A stretch of 64,000 nt of DNA from Dehalococcoidia bacterium. GTDB taxonomy: Bacteria > Chloroflexota > Dehalococcoidia > DSTF01 > JACRBR01. Both the position numbers and the translations under genes were made by a program. The notes under the pieces are model-generated. The model searched no databases and was not told where the DNA came from. It saw only the letters and a program-made list of their open reading frames with translations. The stretch covers positions 62,001 through 126,000 of the forward strand of contig JAJTXQ010000049.1 in NCBI GenBank assembly GCA_021462855.1, in the 5' to 3' direction. Below, in pieces: positions 50,472-58,862 of the stretch (positions are counted from its first letter, which is position 1; every line of letters starts with the position of its first letter).

Positions 50472-51671
50472 ATGGTACGCACGGTTACGGTTGTCGTTGC
50501 GCTCGCCCTGATGCTCGCCGCCTGCGGCGGCGGCGGCAACTCCGCACCGACCCCGGCCCCGCCACCCGAGGCGCGCGGCGGCGCGGTCGTCGTGCCGGCG
50601 GGCGCGCCGTTGCGGATCGGCGTCTCGGTGGCGCTGTCGGGCGACCAGGTGATCATCGGGACGGACATCGCCGATGCGGTGGACCTGGCGGTGGCCGACG
50701 CCGGCGGCGCCGTGCGCGGCCACCCGATCGAGGTCGTACGCAAGGACGACGGCTGTACCGATGCGGAGCGCGCGCTCACCGTCGCGCGGACGTTCATCGC
50801 GGACGAGCGCGTCGGAGGCGTCATCGGACCGATGTGCACGATCGGCTCGCAGGCGGCGAACGACGAGTACGCGCGGGCGAGCATGGTGCACATCACGCCG
50901 GCATCGACGCGCGCCGAGCTCTCGGCCCAAGGCGATGCGTACTTCTTCCGCACGGCGTGGCAGGACGGGGCGCAGGCGCGCCTGCAGGCGCGATATGCGA
51001 TCGACCGCCTGCGGGCGACGAAGGCCGTGATCATCGATGACAGCGAACCGTACGGCACCGGCCTGGCCGAGGGCGTCGCCGGCGCGTACAGCGAGCTGGG
51101 CGGACAGGTGGTGTCGCGCGAACGCATCGGCCGTGGCACGACGGACTTCGCCGGGCTTGCGCGGCAGGTAGCGACCGCGAACCCGGATGCCGTGATCTAT
51201 GCGGGGCTGAACCCTGAAGGCGCGCTGATCGTGCGCGCGCTGCGCGATGCGGGCTACGCCGGCGCGATCATCGGCCCGGACGCGCTCGTGAGCGCGCGCG
51301 ACTTTCTCGTTACTGCCGGCGCGAAGGCGGAGGGCGCGATCCTCACCGGCGGCGCCGCGCCCGACGAGGCCTACGTCGCCAGGTTCAGCGGGCGGTACCT
51401 GCGCCCGATCAGCACGCCGTTCGTGCTGCAGGCGAACGACGCCGTCCGTGCGCTGATCGCCGCGATCGACGCGGTGGCGCAGGAACGCGGCGACGGCGCG
51501 CTGGTGATCGACCGTGCGGGGCTCGCGTCGGCGCTGCGCGCCCAGGCGTACGACGGGCTTACCGGGACGGTGGCGTTCGACGAGCGCGGCGACCGGCGCG
51601 GTGAGACGGCGGCGGAACTCGGGCTGGCCGTGTATACCGTCAGCGAAGGACGGTTCGTCGCGGCGCCGTGA
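50472..51671 (+). CDS. Branched-chain amino-acid-type substrate-binding lipoprotein
   Basis: The 399-residue protein has a lipobox at LAAC (Cys18) and a Gly/Pro-rich linker, then a type 1 periplasmic-binding fold: LRIGVSVALSGDQVIIGTDIADAVDLAVADAGG and YFFRTAWQDGAQARLQARYAID. It resembles LivJ-type receptors for ABC importers. No permease or ATPase gene lies nearby, so it may serve a transporter encoded elsewhere or act as a stand-alone receptor. A Shine-Dalgarno is weak (GGGGGT). Confidence 0.87.
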   Translation: MVRTVTVVVALALMLAACGGGGNSAPTPAPPPEARGGAVVVPAGAPLRIGVSVALSGDQVIIGTDIADAVDLAVADAGGAVRGHPIEVVRKDDGCTDAERALTVARTFIADERVGGVIGPMCTIGSQAANDEYARASMVHITPASTRAELSAQGDAYFFRTAWQDGAQARLQARYAIDRLRATKAVIIDDSEPYGTGLAEGVAGAYSELGGQVVSRERIGRGTTDFAGLARQVATANPDAVIYAGLNPEGALIVRALRDAGYAGAIIGPDALVSARDFLVTAGAKAEGAILTGGAAPDEAYVARFSGRYLRPISTPFVLQANDAVRALIAAIDAVAQERGDGALVIDRAGLASALRAQAYDGLTGTVAFDERGDRRGETAAELGLAVYTVSEGRFVAAP

Positions 51672-51720
51672 GACGCCGCCGCACGCTCCGGCCTGTTGGC
51701 GGGATCAGGGGAGGCATCGC

Positions 51721-52524
51721 ATGGCGGAGAACGATGAGCAGATCGTAACGGCGGGGTATGACCTGGTGTTCGCGGCGCTTCCGCGGAGCGCGACGTTTGC
51801 GCGCGCGTGGCGGGCGCACGCGCTCGGCGACGACTTCCCCGACGGGTTCGAACACATCAGCTTCGTGACGCTGGACGAGATGCGCACGATCGCGCGGGAG
51901 ATGGGCATCGGCGCGGGCGATGCCTTCGGTGACCTCGCGTGCGGCCTCGGCGGCATCAGCCTGTGGATCGCGCGCGAGACCGGCGCGCGGCTCACGGGCG
52001 TCGACATCTCGGCGTCGGCGGTGGCAGGCTCGAGGGCGCGCGCGGAGGCGCAAGGGCTCGCTGGCGCCGCCCGCTTCGTGCATGCGCCGCTCGCGGCGAC
52101 CGGCCTCGACTCCGGCGCGCTCGACGCGGGGATGTCCACCGACGCGCTGCAATACGTTCCGGACAAGCGCGCGGCGCTCCGCGAGGCGGCGCGCGTCCTG
52201 CGGCCGGGCGGGCGCATGGTCGTCACCTGCTTCGAGGCGGATGCGGAGCGTGTCGCCGGCTTGCCGGTGCTCGGCAGCGATCCCGCCGGCGACTACCGTC
52301 CGTTGCTCGACGAGGCGGGGTTCGACGTCACGTCGTACGAAGAAACGCCCGCGTGGCGCGAGCGGCTGACGCGCACGTACCAGGCCGTCGCCGACGAGCG
52401 GGATGCGCTGGCGCGGGAGATGGGAGAAGCGGCGTGCAACGCGCTGCTCGGCGAGATCGTCCTTACGCTGCAGGTGCGGCCGTATTCCGGCCGCGTGCTG
52501 TTCGCGGCGACGAAGCGGGAGTGA
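51721..52524 (+). CDS. SAM-dependent methyltransferase
   Basis: The 267-residue protein has FGDLACGLGGISLWIARETG (motif I), TGVDISASAV, GMSTDALQYVP and RVLRPGGRMVVTCF. The substrate is unknown. AGGGGAGGC lies just before ATG 51721. The stop overlaps the start of the EthD-like gene by one base. Confidence 0.88.
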   Translation: MAENDEQIVTAGYDLVFAALPRSATFARAWRAHALGDDFPDGFEHISFVTLDEMRTIAREMGIGAGDAFGDLACGLGGISLWIARETGARLTGVDISASAVAGSRARAEAQGLAGAARFVHAPLAATGLDSGALDAGMSTDALQYVPDKRAALREAARVLRPGGRMVVTCFEADAERVAGLPVLGSDPAGDYRPLLDEAGFDVTSYEETPAWRERLTRTYQAVADERDALAREMGEAACNALLGEIVLTLQVRPYSGRVLFAATKRE

Positions 52525-52868
52525 TGGCGATGGTCAAGCTCGTGTACTGCATCTCGAAGAAGCCGGAGATGCCGCTGGACGCGTTCCAGCGCTACTGGCG
52601 CGAGACGCACGCGCCGATCGCCGGGGCGATCCCGCGGCTGCGGCGCTACGTGCAGTCGCACGTCGTGCCGGAGACGTACGCGCAGCGTGCGCCCGGATTC
52701 GACGGCTGCGCCGAGCTCTGGTTCGATTCGATGGACGACCTGCGCGCGGCGATGGCATCACCCGAGGTGCGCGCGGCGATCGAGGATGAGCGCAACTTCA
52801 TCGACCACTCGCGCGTTGCGTCGTTCATCACGACCGAGCACGTCGTCGTCGGGGAGTCCACTCGATAG
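52524..52868 (+). CDS. EthD-domain protein
   Basis: The 114-residue protein has the dimeric alpha-beta barrel pattern of the EthD family: KLVYCISKKPEMPLDAFQRYWRETHAPIAGAIPRLRRYVQSHV, then FDGCAELWFDSMDDLRAAMASPEVRAAIEDERNFID. Members occur in degradation and polyketide pathways. It is coupled to the methyltransferase. Confidence 0.85.
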   Translation: MAMVKLVYCISKKPEMPLDAFQRYWRETHAPIAGAIPRLRRYVQSHVVPETYAQRAPGFDGCAELWFDSMDDLRAAMASPEVRAAIEDERNFIDHSRVASFITTEHVVVGESTR

Positions 52869-52900
52869 CCTGTTGCCGTCGACGCGAACGGCGAGCGCCG

Positions 52901-53821
52901 CTAGGCGCAGGCGGCGCGCAGGGCGTCGCGGACGGCGACGGCGTGCGCGAGTGCGGCCTCCGTGGCATCGGCGATGACGAAGTTCACCCACCGGCACCCC
53001 AGCTCGACGTACGGCGCGATGAACGCGGCGATCTCGTCGGGCGTGCCGTAGGGGGTGTACTTTTCGAACGACTCGAATGGCAGGCGGTAGAACGCCTGCA
53101 TGCTGCCGGCGACCTTCTCGCGGGCCTTCGTGCGGTCGGCGTCGACGCCCATCCAGAACTGCATGCCCTGCGGGAACGATGCATCGGCGCGACCCGCCGC
53201 CGCGGCCGCTTCGGCGATCTTCTCGCGCGCCTCGGCGAAGCGGCGTGAGGACACCCAGATGCCGGTCCAGCCATCGGCGTACCGTGCGGCGCGGGTGAGC
53301 GCGGCGTCGGAGCGGCCGCCGACCTGCAGCGTGACGCCGCCCGGCCGGTACGGTTTCGGGCGCATGCGGACGTCGCGGAGCTGGTAGTACTTGCCCTCGA
53401 ACGTCGTCGTCTCGTTGGTCCACAGGCTGCGGAGGATCTGCAGCGACTCGTCGGTGCGGCGTGCGCGCGTCTTCGGGTCGACGCCGCACGCCCACCACTC
53501 GTTCGGGTCCTCGCCGCCGATGCCGACGCCGAGCACGAGGCGTCCTCGCGACACCTGGTCGATCATCGCGCACTGAAGGGCGACGGGCGCCGGGTGGCGC
53601 AGCGCCAGCAGGTAGACGCACGTCTGCAGCTCTAGCCGCGTCGTGGCGGCGGCGATCGGCGCGAGTTTGAGCAGGCCGTCGCTGCCGGAGCCATAGAACG
53701 TCACGTGGTCGCCGACGAATACGCCATCTACGCCCGCGGCCTCGGCCTCGCGCGACCAGTCGATGACGTTCTCGTCGGCGCCGCCCGCGGGGATGAACAC
53801 CTTCGGCATCTGCATCGGCAT
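52901..53821 (-). CDS. LLM-class F420-dependent oxidoreductase
   Basis: The 306-residue protein has the luciferase-like monooxygenase fold: FIPAGGADENVIDWSREAEAAGVDGVFVGDH, LELQTCVYLLALRHP, RGRLVLGVGIGGEDPNEWWACGVD and TLQVGGRSDAALTRAARYADGW. The features fit the F420-dependent branch; FMN is the other option. AGGAAG is eight bases upstream of ATG 53821. It lies ten bases after the CoA-transferase gene on the same strand. Confidence 0.85.
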   Translation of the reverse strand: MPMQMPKVFIPAGGADENVIDWSREAEAAGVDGVFVGDHVTFYGSGSDGLLKLAPIAAATTRLELQTCVYLLALRHPAPVALQCAMIDQVSRGRLVLGVGIGGEDPNEWWACGVDPKTRARRTDESLQILRSLWTNETTTFEGKYYQLRDVRMRPKPYRPGGVTLQVGGRSDAALTRAARYADGWTGIWVSSRRFAEAREKIAEAAAAAGRADASFPQGMQFWMGVDADRTKAREKVAGSMQAFYRLPFESFEKYTPYGTPDEIAAFIAPYVELGCRWVNFVIADATEAALAHAVAVRDALRAACA

Positions 53822-53831
53822 CGTCCGCTTC

Positions 53832-55040
53832 CTATCGTTCGCGCGCCGGTCCGGCGACGCCTTCCTCGCGCAACCGCACGATCTCGTCCCACGTGAATCC
53901 CGCCTCGAGCAGGACCTCCTCGGTGTGCGCGCCCAGCGCCGGCGCGAGCGAGCGGATGCGCACCGGCTCGCCATCGATCGCGATGCCGGCGCCGGCCATG
54001 CGCACGGGGTCGCCGCCCGGGCGCGGCACCTCGTGGATGTACGCGTTGGCGAGCGCCTGCGGGTCGCCCGCGAGCGCGGCGTAGTCCTGCACGAGGGAGG
54101 CGAACATGCCGCACCCGTTGAGCCGGTCGACCCAGTGCAGGGCGGGCGCCGTGGAGAACACCCCGTCGAGCACGTCGATGAGCGCGCCGGCGTTCTCGGC
54201 GGTGCGCTTTTGGAACGAGTCGAAACGCTCGTCGCCGGCCAGCTCGGGCCTGCCGATGATGCCGCAGACGTCGTCCCACGCGCGGTCGAGCAGCATGCCG
54301 ATGACGAACCACGCGCCGTCGCCGCCCTGGTACGCGCGCCAGAACGGGCGCGTGCCGCCGCGGTAGGGCCGCGGGCGCTGGATGTTGGTGAACAGGTAGT
54401 TCGTCACGTCGAACGACTGCAGGGAGATCATGCTGCCGAGCAGCGATGTGTCGTACTTCGCGCCCTGGCCGGTGGCGGCGCGCCCGGCAAGCCCCGCGAG
54501 CGCGGCGATGCACGCGTGCAGCGCACCCGCCTGGTCGGCGATGGGCACCGGCGTGGGCAACGGCGGGTCGTCGGGCTCGCCGTTGAGGGCGGCGAAGCCC
54601 GAGCGCGCCTGCGCGAGCATGTCGAAGGCGCCGGCGTCGGCCTCCGGCCCCTGCGGGCCGTAGCCGGACGCCTGCACGTAGATGATCGCCGGGTTGATGA
54701 CACGCACCGCGTCGTACGCCAGCCCGAGACGCGCGATCACCGACGGGCGGAAGTTGTTGATGAAGACGTCGGCGGTGGCCGCGAGGCGCAGGAACACGTC
54801 GCGGCCGCGCGGCTGCTTGAGGTCAAGCGCGATCGAGCGTTTGCCGCGGTTGTGCGCCTCGAAGTAACTGCTGAGCGCGACGGGGGGCAGGGACCAGAGG
54901 CCGCGGCCGGGGTCGCCAGTGACGGGCTCTTCGACCTTGACGACGTCGGCGCCGAGGTCGGCGAGCAAGGCGGACGCGTAGGTGCCCTGCTGCCAGACGG
55001 TGAGGTCGAGGACGCGCACGCCTTCGAGGGGGAGTCGCAT
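53832..55040 (-). CDS. CaiB/BaiF-type (class III) CoA transferase
   Basis: The 402-residue protein is a class III CoA transferase: LEGVRVLDLTVWQQGTYASALLADLGADVVKVEEP, NRGKRSIALDLKQPRGRD, VQASGYGPQGPEADAGAFDMLAQARSG and the catalytic Asp169 in PIADQAG. It moves CoA between carboxylic acids. ATG 55040 is chosen because it puts the nucleophile at the usual position; ATG 55049 would add three residues. The LLM gene follows in the same transcript, which suggests a catabolic pair. Confidence 0.9.
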   Translation of the reverse strand: MRLPLEGVRVLDLTVWQQGTYASALLADLGADVVKVEEPVTGDPGRGLWSLPPVALSSYFEAHNRGKRSIALDLKQPRGRDVFLRLAATADVFINNFRPSVIARLGLAYDAVRVINPAIIYVQASGYGPQGPEADAGAFDMLAQARSGFAALNGEPDDPPLPTPVPIADQAGALHACIAALAGLAGRAATGQGAKYDTSLLGSMISLQSFDVTNYLFTNIQRPRPYRGGTRPFWRAYQGGDGAWFVIGMLLDRAWDDVCGIIGRPELAGDERFDSFQKRTAENAGALIDVLDGVFSTAPALHWVDRLNGCGMFASLVQDYAALAGDPQALANAYIHEVPRPGGDPVRMAGAGIAIDGEPVRIRSLAPALGAHTEEVLLEAGFTWDEIVRLREEGVAGPARER

Positions 55041-55173
55041 GGCCGCCATTGTCGCGCCAGCCGGCGCGGAAATCCAGACGGCGTTCGGCGTTCTGGCCAT
55101 GACGATCGGCCGGCGGCGTTGTACGCTACCGCTCGGTGTAACGCGGGTGTCTGAACTTCGTCCGACAGGCGGA

Positions 55174-55203
55174 TTGACCGGCCTCGATGCCATCACCTAC
55201 AAC
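55174..55203 (+). promoter_or_regulatory. Promoter of pgi/pmi gene, leaderless
   Basis: TTGACC (55174-55179) and TACAAC (55198-55203) are 18 bases apart, and the ATG is only five bases after the -10. Transcription should begin at or beside the start codon. Confidence 0.5.
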
Positions 55204-55208
55204 GAGCC

Positions 55209-56288
55209 ATGCCTGAACACGATCTCGACGCACCGGCGCTGTATGAGCGGCTCGACTCCGAAGGGCTCGGCGGACGCATCGCCGCGCTGCCGGCGCAGAT
55301 CGAGGAGGCGTGGGCGGCGGCCCGCTCGTTCGCGCTGCCCGCCGAATACGCGGGTGCGACGAACGTCGTTGTGCTCGGCATGGGCGGCAGCGGCATCGGC
55401 GGGGCGATGTTGCGCGCGCTGTCGCTGGACCTCGGCGCGCGGACGCCAGTGCACCTGGTGGCGGGGTACACGCTGCCGGCCTGGGCAGGCGCGGAAACGC
55501 TCGTCATCGCATCGTCGAACAGCGGCAATACCGAGGAGGTGGTCGCGGCGTTCGGCGAGGCGATCGCCCGGCGCGCCATGTGCGTTGCGGTGACGGCCGG
55601 CGGCAAGGTCGCGGAGATGGCGCGCGCGTCCGGCGTGCCGCTGCTCGCCGTGCGCTGGGACGCCGAGCCGCGCGCGGCGCTCGGCTGGAGCTTCGCGGCG
55701 CCGCTGGCGCTGTGCTCGGCGCTCGGCCTGGCGCCGGGCCCGGACCTTGATGCGGATTGCGCCGCTGCCGTCGAGGAGATGCGTGCGGCCGCGGCCGCGA
55801 TCGAGCGCGGCGTGCCGGAGTCGCGAAATGCCGCGAAGCAGCTGGCGCGCCGGCTGGCCGGACGGCTTCCGGTGTTCGTCGGCGCGGGGGCGCTTGCGCC
55901 GGTGGCCTATCGCTGGCGGACGCAGGTGAACGAGAACGCCGACTCCTGGGCGATCGCCGACGAGCTGCCGGAGTTGAACCACAACGCGCAGGCGGGCTAC
56001 GGCCTGCCGCAGCGCGTCGTGCCGCTGCTCCACGCCGTGCTGCTTCGGCATGCGTCGGCGCACCCGCGCGTGGCGCTGCGGTTCGACGCGACGGCGGACG
56101 AGATGCGGCGGTGCGGCGTGTCCGCGGAGATCGTCGAGGCGCCGGGTGGGACGCTGCTGGCGCAAGTCCTGCGCGCGGTGCATCTCGGGGACTACGTGAG
56201 CTACTACCTGGCGCTGCTGAACGGTGTGCACCCGTCTCGGACGCCGCCGCTGACGGCGATCAAGGAGCGGCTGGCAGCCTCGCGCTAG
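55209..56288 (+). CDS. Bifunctional phosphoglucose/phosphomannose isomerase
   Basis: The 359-residue SIS-domain enzyme has VLGMGGSGIGGAML, IASSNSGNTEEVV, YRWRTQVNENADSW and DELPELNHN, typical of the short bifunctional PGI/PMI found in archaea and some bacteria. It interconverts fructose 6-phosphate with glucose 6- and mannose 6-phosphate. It could supply mannose for the polyprenol-phosphate mannose pathway suggested at 40 kb. It overlaps the convergent LCP gene by four bases. Confidence 0.9.
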   Translation: MPEHDLDAPALYERLDSEGLGGRIAALPAQIEEAWAAARSFALPAEYAGATNVVVLGMGGSGIGGAMLRALSLDLGARTPVHLVAGYTLPAWAGAETLVIASSNSGNTEEVVAAFGEAIARRAMCVAVTAGGKVAEMARASGVPLLAVRWDAEPRAALGWSFAAPLALCSALGLAPGPDLDADCAAAVEEMRAAAAAIERGVPESRNAAKQLARRLAGRLPVFVGAGALAPVAYRWRTQVNENADSWAIADELPELNHNAQAGYGLPQRVVPLLHAVLLRHASAHPRVALRFDATADEMRRCGVSAEIVEAPGGTLLAQVLRAVHLGDYVSYYLALLNGVHPSRTPPLTAIKERLAASR

Positions 56289-57742
56289 CCGCCGGCGGAC
56301 GTGCTCTCGGTCGTCGGCGCCTCGATGAGCGCGTCGAAGTCGATATCGCCGCCGAGCACCACGACGATGTCCGCGTCGGCGCCGGAGAGGCTGGCGCGCT
56401 CGGCGTCGGTCGGCGCGCGCACGCGGGCGGCGTCGATGTTCAGCCACTTGGCGAGCAGGAACGCGTTTCGCTTGTTGTCGCCGAGGTCGATGATCTCGGA
56501 CGTGGTATGCGCGGCGGAGTCGAAGACGTTCGAGGGGTTCAGGTCCTCGACCGGGTAGCCCTTGGTGGCGATGTAGTTGACGACGCGGGCAGCGAGGCCG
56601 TCGCTTTCGGTGCCGTTCTGCACGGTGACGCGCACCGGTTCGGGAGTGACGGTGGCCTGCACGAGGGCGCCGGGGCGGTCGACGAACAGCGCGTTGACGA
56701 TATCGCTGATCGCGTCGTCGTCGCCGATGAGCACGGCGGCGCCCTGCGGCGTGGTGTAGGGCGCCGTCGCCGGGCCGAGCGAGACGCCGGTGATGTCGTC
56801 TTTCGCCTGGTTGGCGAGCAGCGCGTAGCCGGCGACCTGCGTGTCGTTGATGTCGGTCTTGATGGCGTCGCGGTACTTGCTCCAGAGCGTCGGCGCATTG
56901 GAGAGCACGTTCAGCGATTTCGCCTTGTCGATCGTCGCGAAGATGACGCGCTGCTGCCGCTGGATGCGGTCGAGGTCGTCGCTGCTGAAACGGATGCGGG
57001 AGTAAGCGAGCGCGGTGCGTCCGTCCATGTGCTGCGTGCCGGGCTCGAAGTCTTGCGGGAAGTAGTCGCCGGGCAGCTCGGTCTCGGAATAATAGGGGTC
57101 GTACACGGCCTCGGGCACGTCGACGTCGATGCCGCCGAGCGCGTCGATGATCTCCTCGAAGCCCTCGAAGTCGACCATGACGTATTTGTCGATCGTGATG
57201 TTGAACGGAGGCGCGGCGAGCACGCGCTTCATCAGGCCGATGCCGCCGCCCTCGTACTCCTGCGACTCACCCTGCACGTAGATCGTGTTGACGCGGTCCT
57301 GGTACGTGCCGCCGGCCTTGAACGGAATGTCGACGACGAGGTCGCGCGGGATGCCGAGGATGCCGCTGGACTTGGTCTTGGGGTCGACGGTGACGACGAA
57401 GATGGTGTCCGTGCGCGACGGCAGGTCGTCGCCGTCGCGGGGGCGGCGGTCGATGCCGAGGACGAGGATATTGATGCGGTCCTGCGAGCCGCTCTCGCCG
57501 GCGGAGTCGACGCCGGGCAGGATGTTGCCGACCGCCGTGCCGCCGGGCAGCGTGATCTGGTTGCCGGGCAGGAAGATGCTGTCGACGCGGGTGATGATGA
57601 CGAGCGCGAGGTATGCGGAGAGGGCGGCGAAGAGAAGGAGCGCCGCGGCGATCGCCGCCCGTTGACCCCCGGTGGATTTCGATTGTGCGGCCGTGCGGTC
57701 CGTCGACACTGACAACGAGCGTAGCGAGGGCCGATCTTTCAT
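56285..57742 (-). CDS. LCP (LytR-CpsA-Psr) family cell-wall ligase
   Basis: The 485-residue protein has one N-terminal transmembrane helix (about 28-50), an LCP catalytic domain (about 90-270: INILVLGIDRRP, SRTDTIFVVTVDP, GILGIPRDLVVDIP, FEEIIDALGGIDVDVPEAV, LAYSRIRFSSDDLDR) and a C-terminal LytR_C domain (about 365-465). The conserved arginines of the LCP active site are visible. It should attach polyprenol-linked glycopolymers to peptidoglycan. No Shine-Dalgarno is clear. Confidence 0.92.
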   Translation of the reverse strand: MKDRPSLRSLSVSTDRTAAQSKSTGGQRAAIAAALLLFAALSAYLALVIITRVDSIFLPGNQITLPGGTAVGNILPGVDSAGESGSQDRINILVLGIDRRPRDGDDLPSRTDTIFVVTVDPKTKSSGILGIPRDLVVDIPFKAGGTYQDRVNTIYVQGESQEYEGGGIGLMKRVLAAPPFNITIDKYVMVDFEGFEEIIDALGGIDVDVPEAVYDPYYSETELPGDYFPQDFEPGTQHMDGRTALAYSRIRFSSDDLDRIQRQQRVIFATIDKAKSLNVLSNAPTLWSKYRDAIKTDINDTQVAGYALLANQAKDDITGVSLGPATAPYTTPQGAAVLIGDDDAISDIVNALFVDRPGALVQATVTPEPVRVTVQNGTESDGLAARVVNYIATKGYPVEDLNPSNVFDSAAHTTSEIIDLGDNKRNAFLLAKWLNIDAARVRAPTDAERASLSGADADIVVVLGGDIDFDALIEAPTTESTSAGG

Positions 57743-57780
57743 GTCAAGCGAGCGGCGGGCGGCGCAACAACTCCGTTACG

Positions 57781-57810
57781 TTGACACTGCGCGGGCCGGG
57801 TACCTATGAT
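57781..57810 (+). promoter_or_regulatory. Strong promoter of NTF2-like triplet
   Basis: Consensus TTGACA (57781-57786) and TATGAT (57805-57810) are 18 bases apart. A leader of about 60 bases ends with GGAAAGGAGG before ATG 57877. This is the closest match to a housekeeping promoter in the window. Confidence 0.8.
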
Positions 57811-57876
57811 CGTGCACTCTCGGAGCGCAGGCGGCGCCGGACGCCCGCGGCAGCGTACCCGGAAAGGAGGCGCGGG

Positions 57877-58182
57877 ATGCCCGATATCAGCGTGGAGGAG
57901 GCGGTCCGGCAGAACTGCCAGGCCGTATTGACCGGCGACCTCATGCGCATCATGACTGACCTGACGCCCGAGGCGCTCGGCCAGATGGCGGCGGCCGGCG
58001 GCGGCGGCGCGATGGCGCAGATGCCGACGCTCACCTCGTTCGACATCGTCTCGCACGAAGTGGCGGGTGACGACCACCTGTTCAAGATCAGTTTCACCGG
58101 GGACCAGAACTTCACCGCGCGGGCCACGTGGCGCGATGTGGGCGGGGCGTGGAAGATCGCCGCGCTTGAGATGGAGCAGTAA
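57877..58182 (+). CDS. NTF2/SnoaL-like small protein, copy 1
   Basis: The 101-residue protein has an N-terminal helix pair (SVEEAVRQNCQAVLTGDLMRIMTDLTPEALGQM) and a beta half ending in ARATWRDVGGAWKIAALEM, in the manner of NTF2-like folds. It is the first of three related neighbours. The function is unknown. It overlaps copy 2 by one base (TAATG). Confidence 0.75.
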   Translation: MPDISVEEAVRQNCQAVLTGDLMRIMTDLTPEALGQMAAAGGGGAMAQMPTLTSFDIVSHEVAGDDHLFKISFTGDQNFTARATWRDVGGAWKIAALEMEQ

Positions 58183-58472
58183 TGACCGCGGAGGAATTCA
58201 TGAAACGGCACGCCGACATGGCGTGCGAGGGCAAGATCGCCGAGATCATGGGCGACCTGACGCCCGAGGCGATGGCGCAGGTCGGACCGCTGATGGCCGG
58301 CGCGCCGCAGCCGCTGCGCAGCAACAGCATCGCGCGCGTCGCGTCGCCGGGCGGCGATGAGGTGTTCGACGTCACGTACACCGGCGATGGCGGCGCTACT
58401 GTCTCGATGCGCGAGACGGTGCGGCAGGTCAACGGTGAGTGGAAGATCGTCAAGCTCGAACGGCCGTCCTGA
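58182..58472 (+). CDS. NTF2/SnoaL-like small protein, copy 2
   Basis: The 96-residue protein shares KIAEIMGDLTPEAMAQV and RETVRQVNGEWKIVKLE with its neighbours. It lacks the longer glycine-rich loop of copy 1. No catalytic residues can be assigned. Confidence 0.75.
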   Translation: MTAEEFMKRHADMACEGKIAEIMGDLTPEAMAQVGPLMAGAPQPLRSNSIARVASPGGDEVFDVTYTGDGGATVSMRETVRQVNGEWKIVKLERPS

Positions 58473-58492
58473 CGGCCGGGAAGGAGAAACAC

Positions 58493-58786
58493 ATGGCATC
58501 GATCGATGAAGCGGTGCAGGGCTACGTCAACGCGATCAAGGTGATGGACATCGGCACGCTGATGGCGACGCTGACGCCGGAGGCGCTGGCGAAGGCGATG
58601 GCGCAGATGGGGTCCGGCCCGCAGCCGGCCGGCATCAGCGACATCCGCGCGGAGCAGCAGGGCGAGGAGAACGGCGAGTACATCTACCACCTCGTCGTGA
58701 CCGCGGACTCCGGCGGCGGCACGATGATGACGCGCTGGAAGCAGATCGAAGGCGCATGGAAGGTGACCGACCTCGGCCAGGTGTAA
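58493..58786 (+). CDS. NTF2/SnoaL-like small protein, copy 3
   Basis: The 97-residue protein shares IGTLMATLTPEALAKAMAQM and MTRWKQIEGAWKVTDLGQV with copies 1 and 2. GGGAAGGAGA precedes ATG 58493. The three genes are one transcription unit that ends at the hairpin at 58810. Confidence 0.75.
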   Translation: MASIDEAVQGYVNAIKVMDIGTLMATLTPEALAKAMAQMGSGPQPAGISDIRAEQQGEENGEYIYHLVVTADSGGGTMMTRWKQIEGAWKVTDLGQV

Positions 58787-58809
58787 CGTGACGACCGCAC
58801 GCTGAGACG

Positions 58810-58840
58810 ATGAGAGAGGCGCCGGCGGCGCCTCTCTCAT
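58810..58840. terminator. Bidirectional terminator hairpin
   Basis: ATGAGAGAGGCGCC (58810-58823) pairs perfectly with GGCGCCTCTCTCAT (58827-58840) around three bases. It lies between the NTF2-like triplet and the convergent EF-G-like gene and could serve both. Confidence 0.75.
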
Positions 58841-58862
58841 GCTGTTGTCCCGGGCCGGCCGG

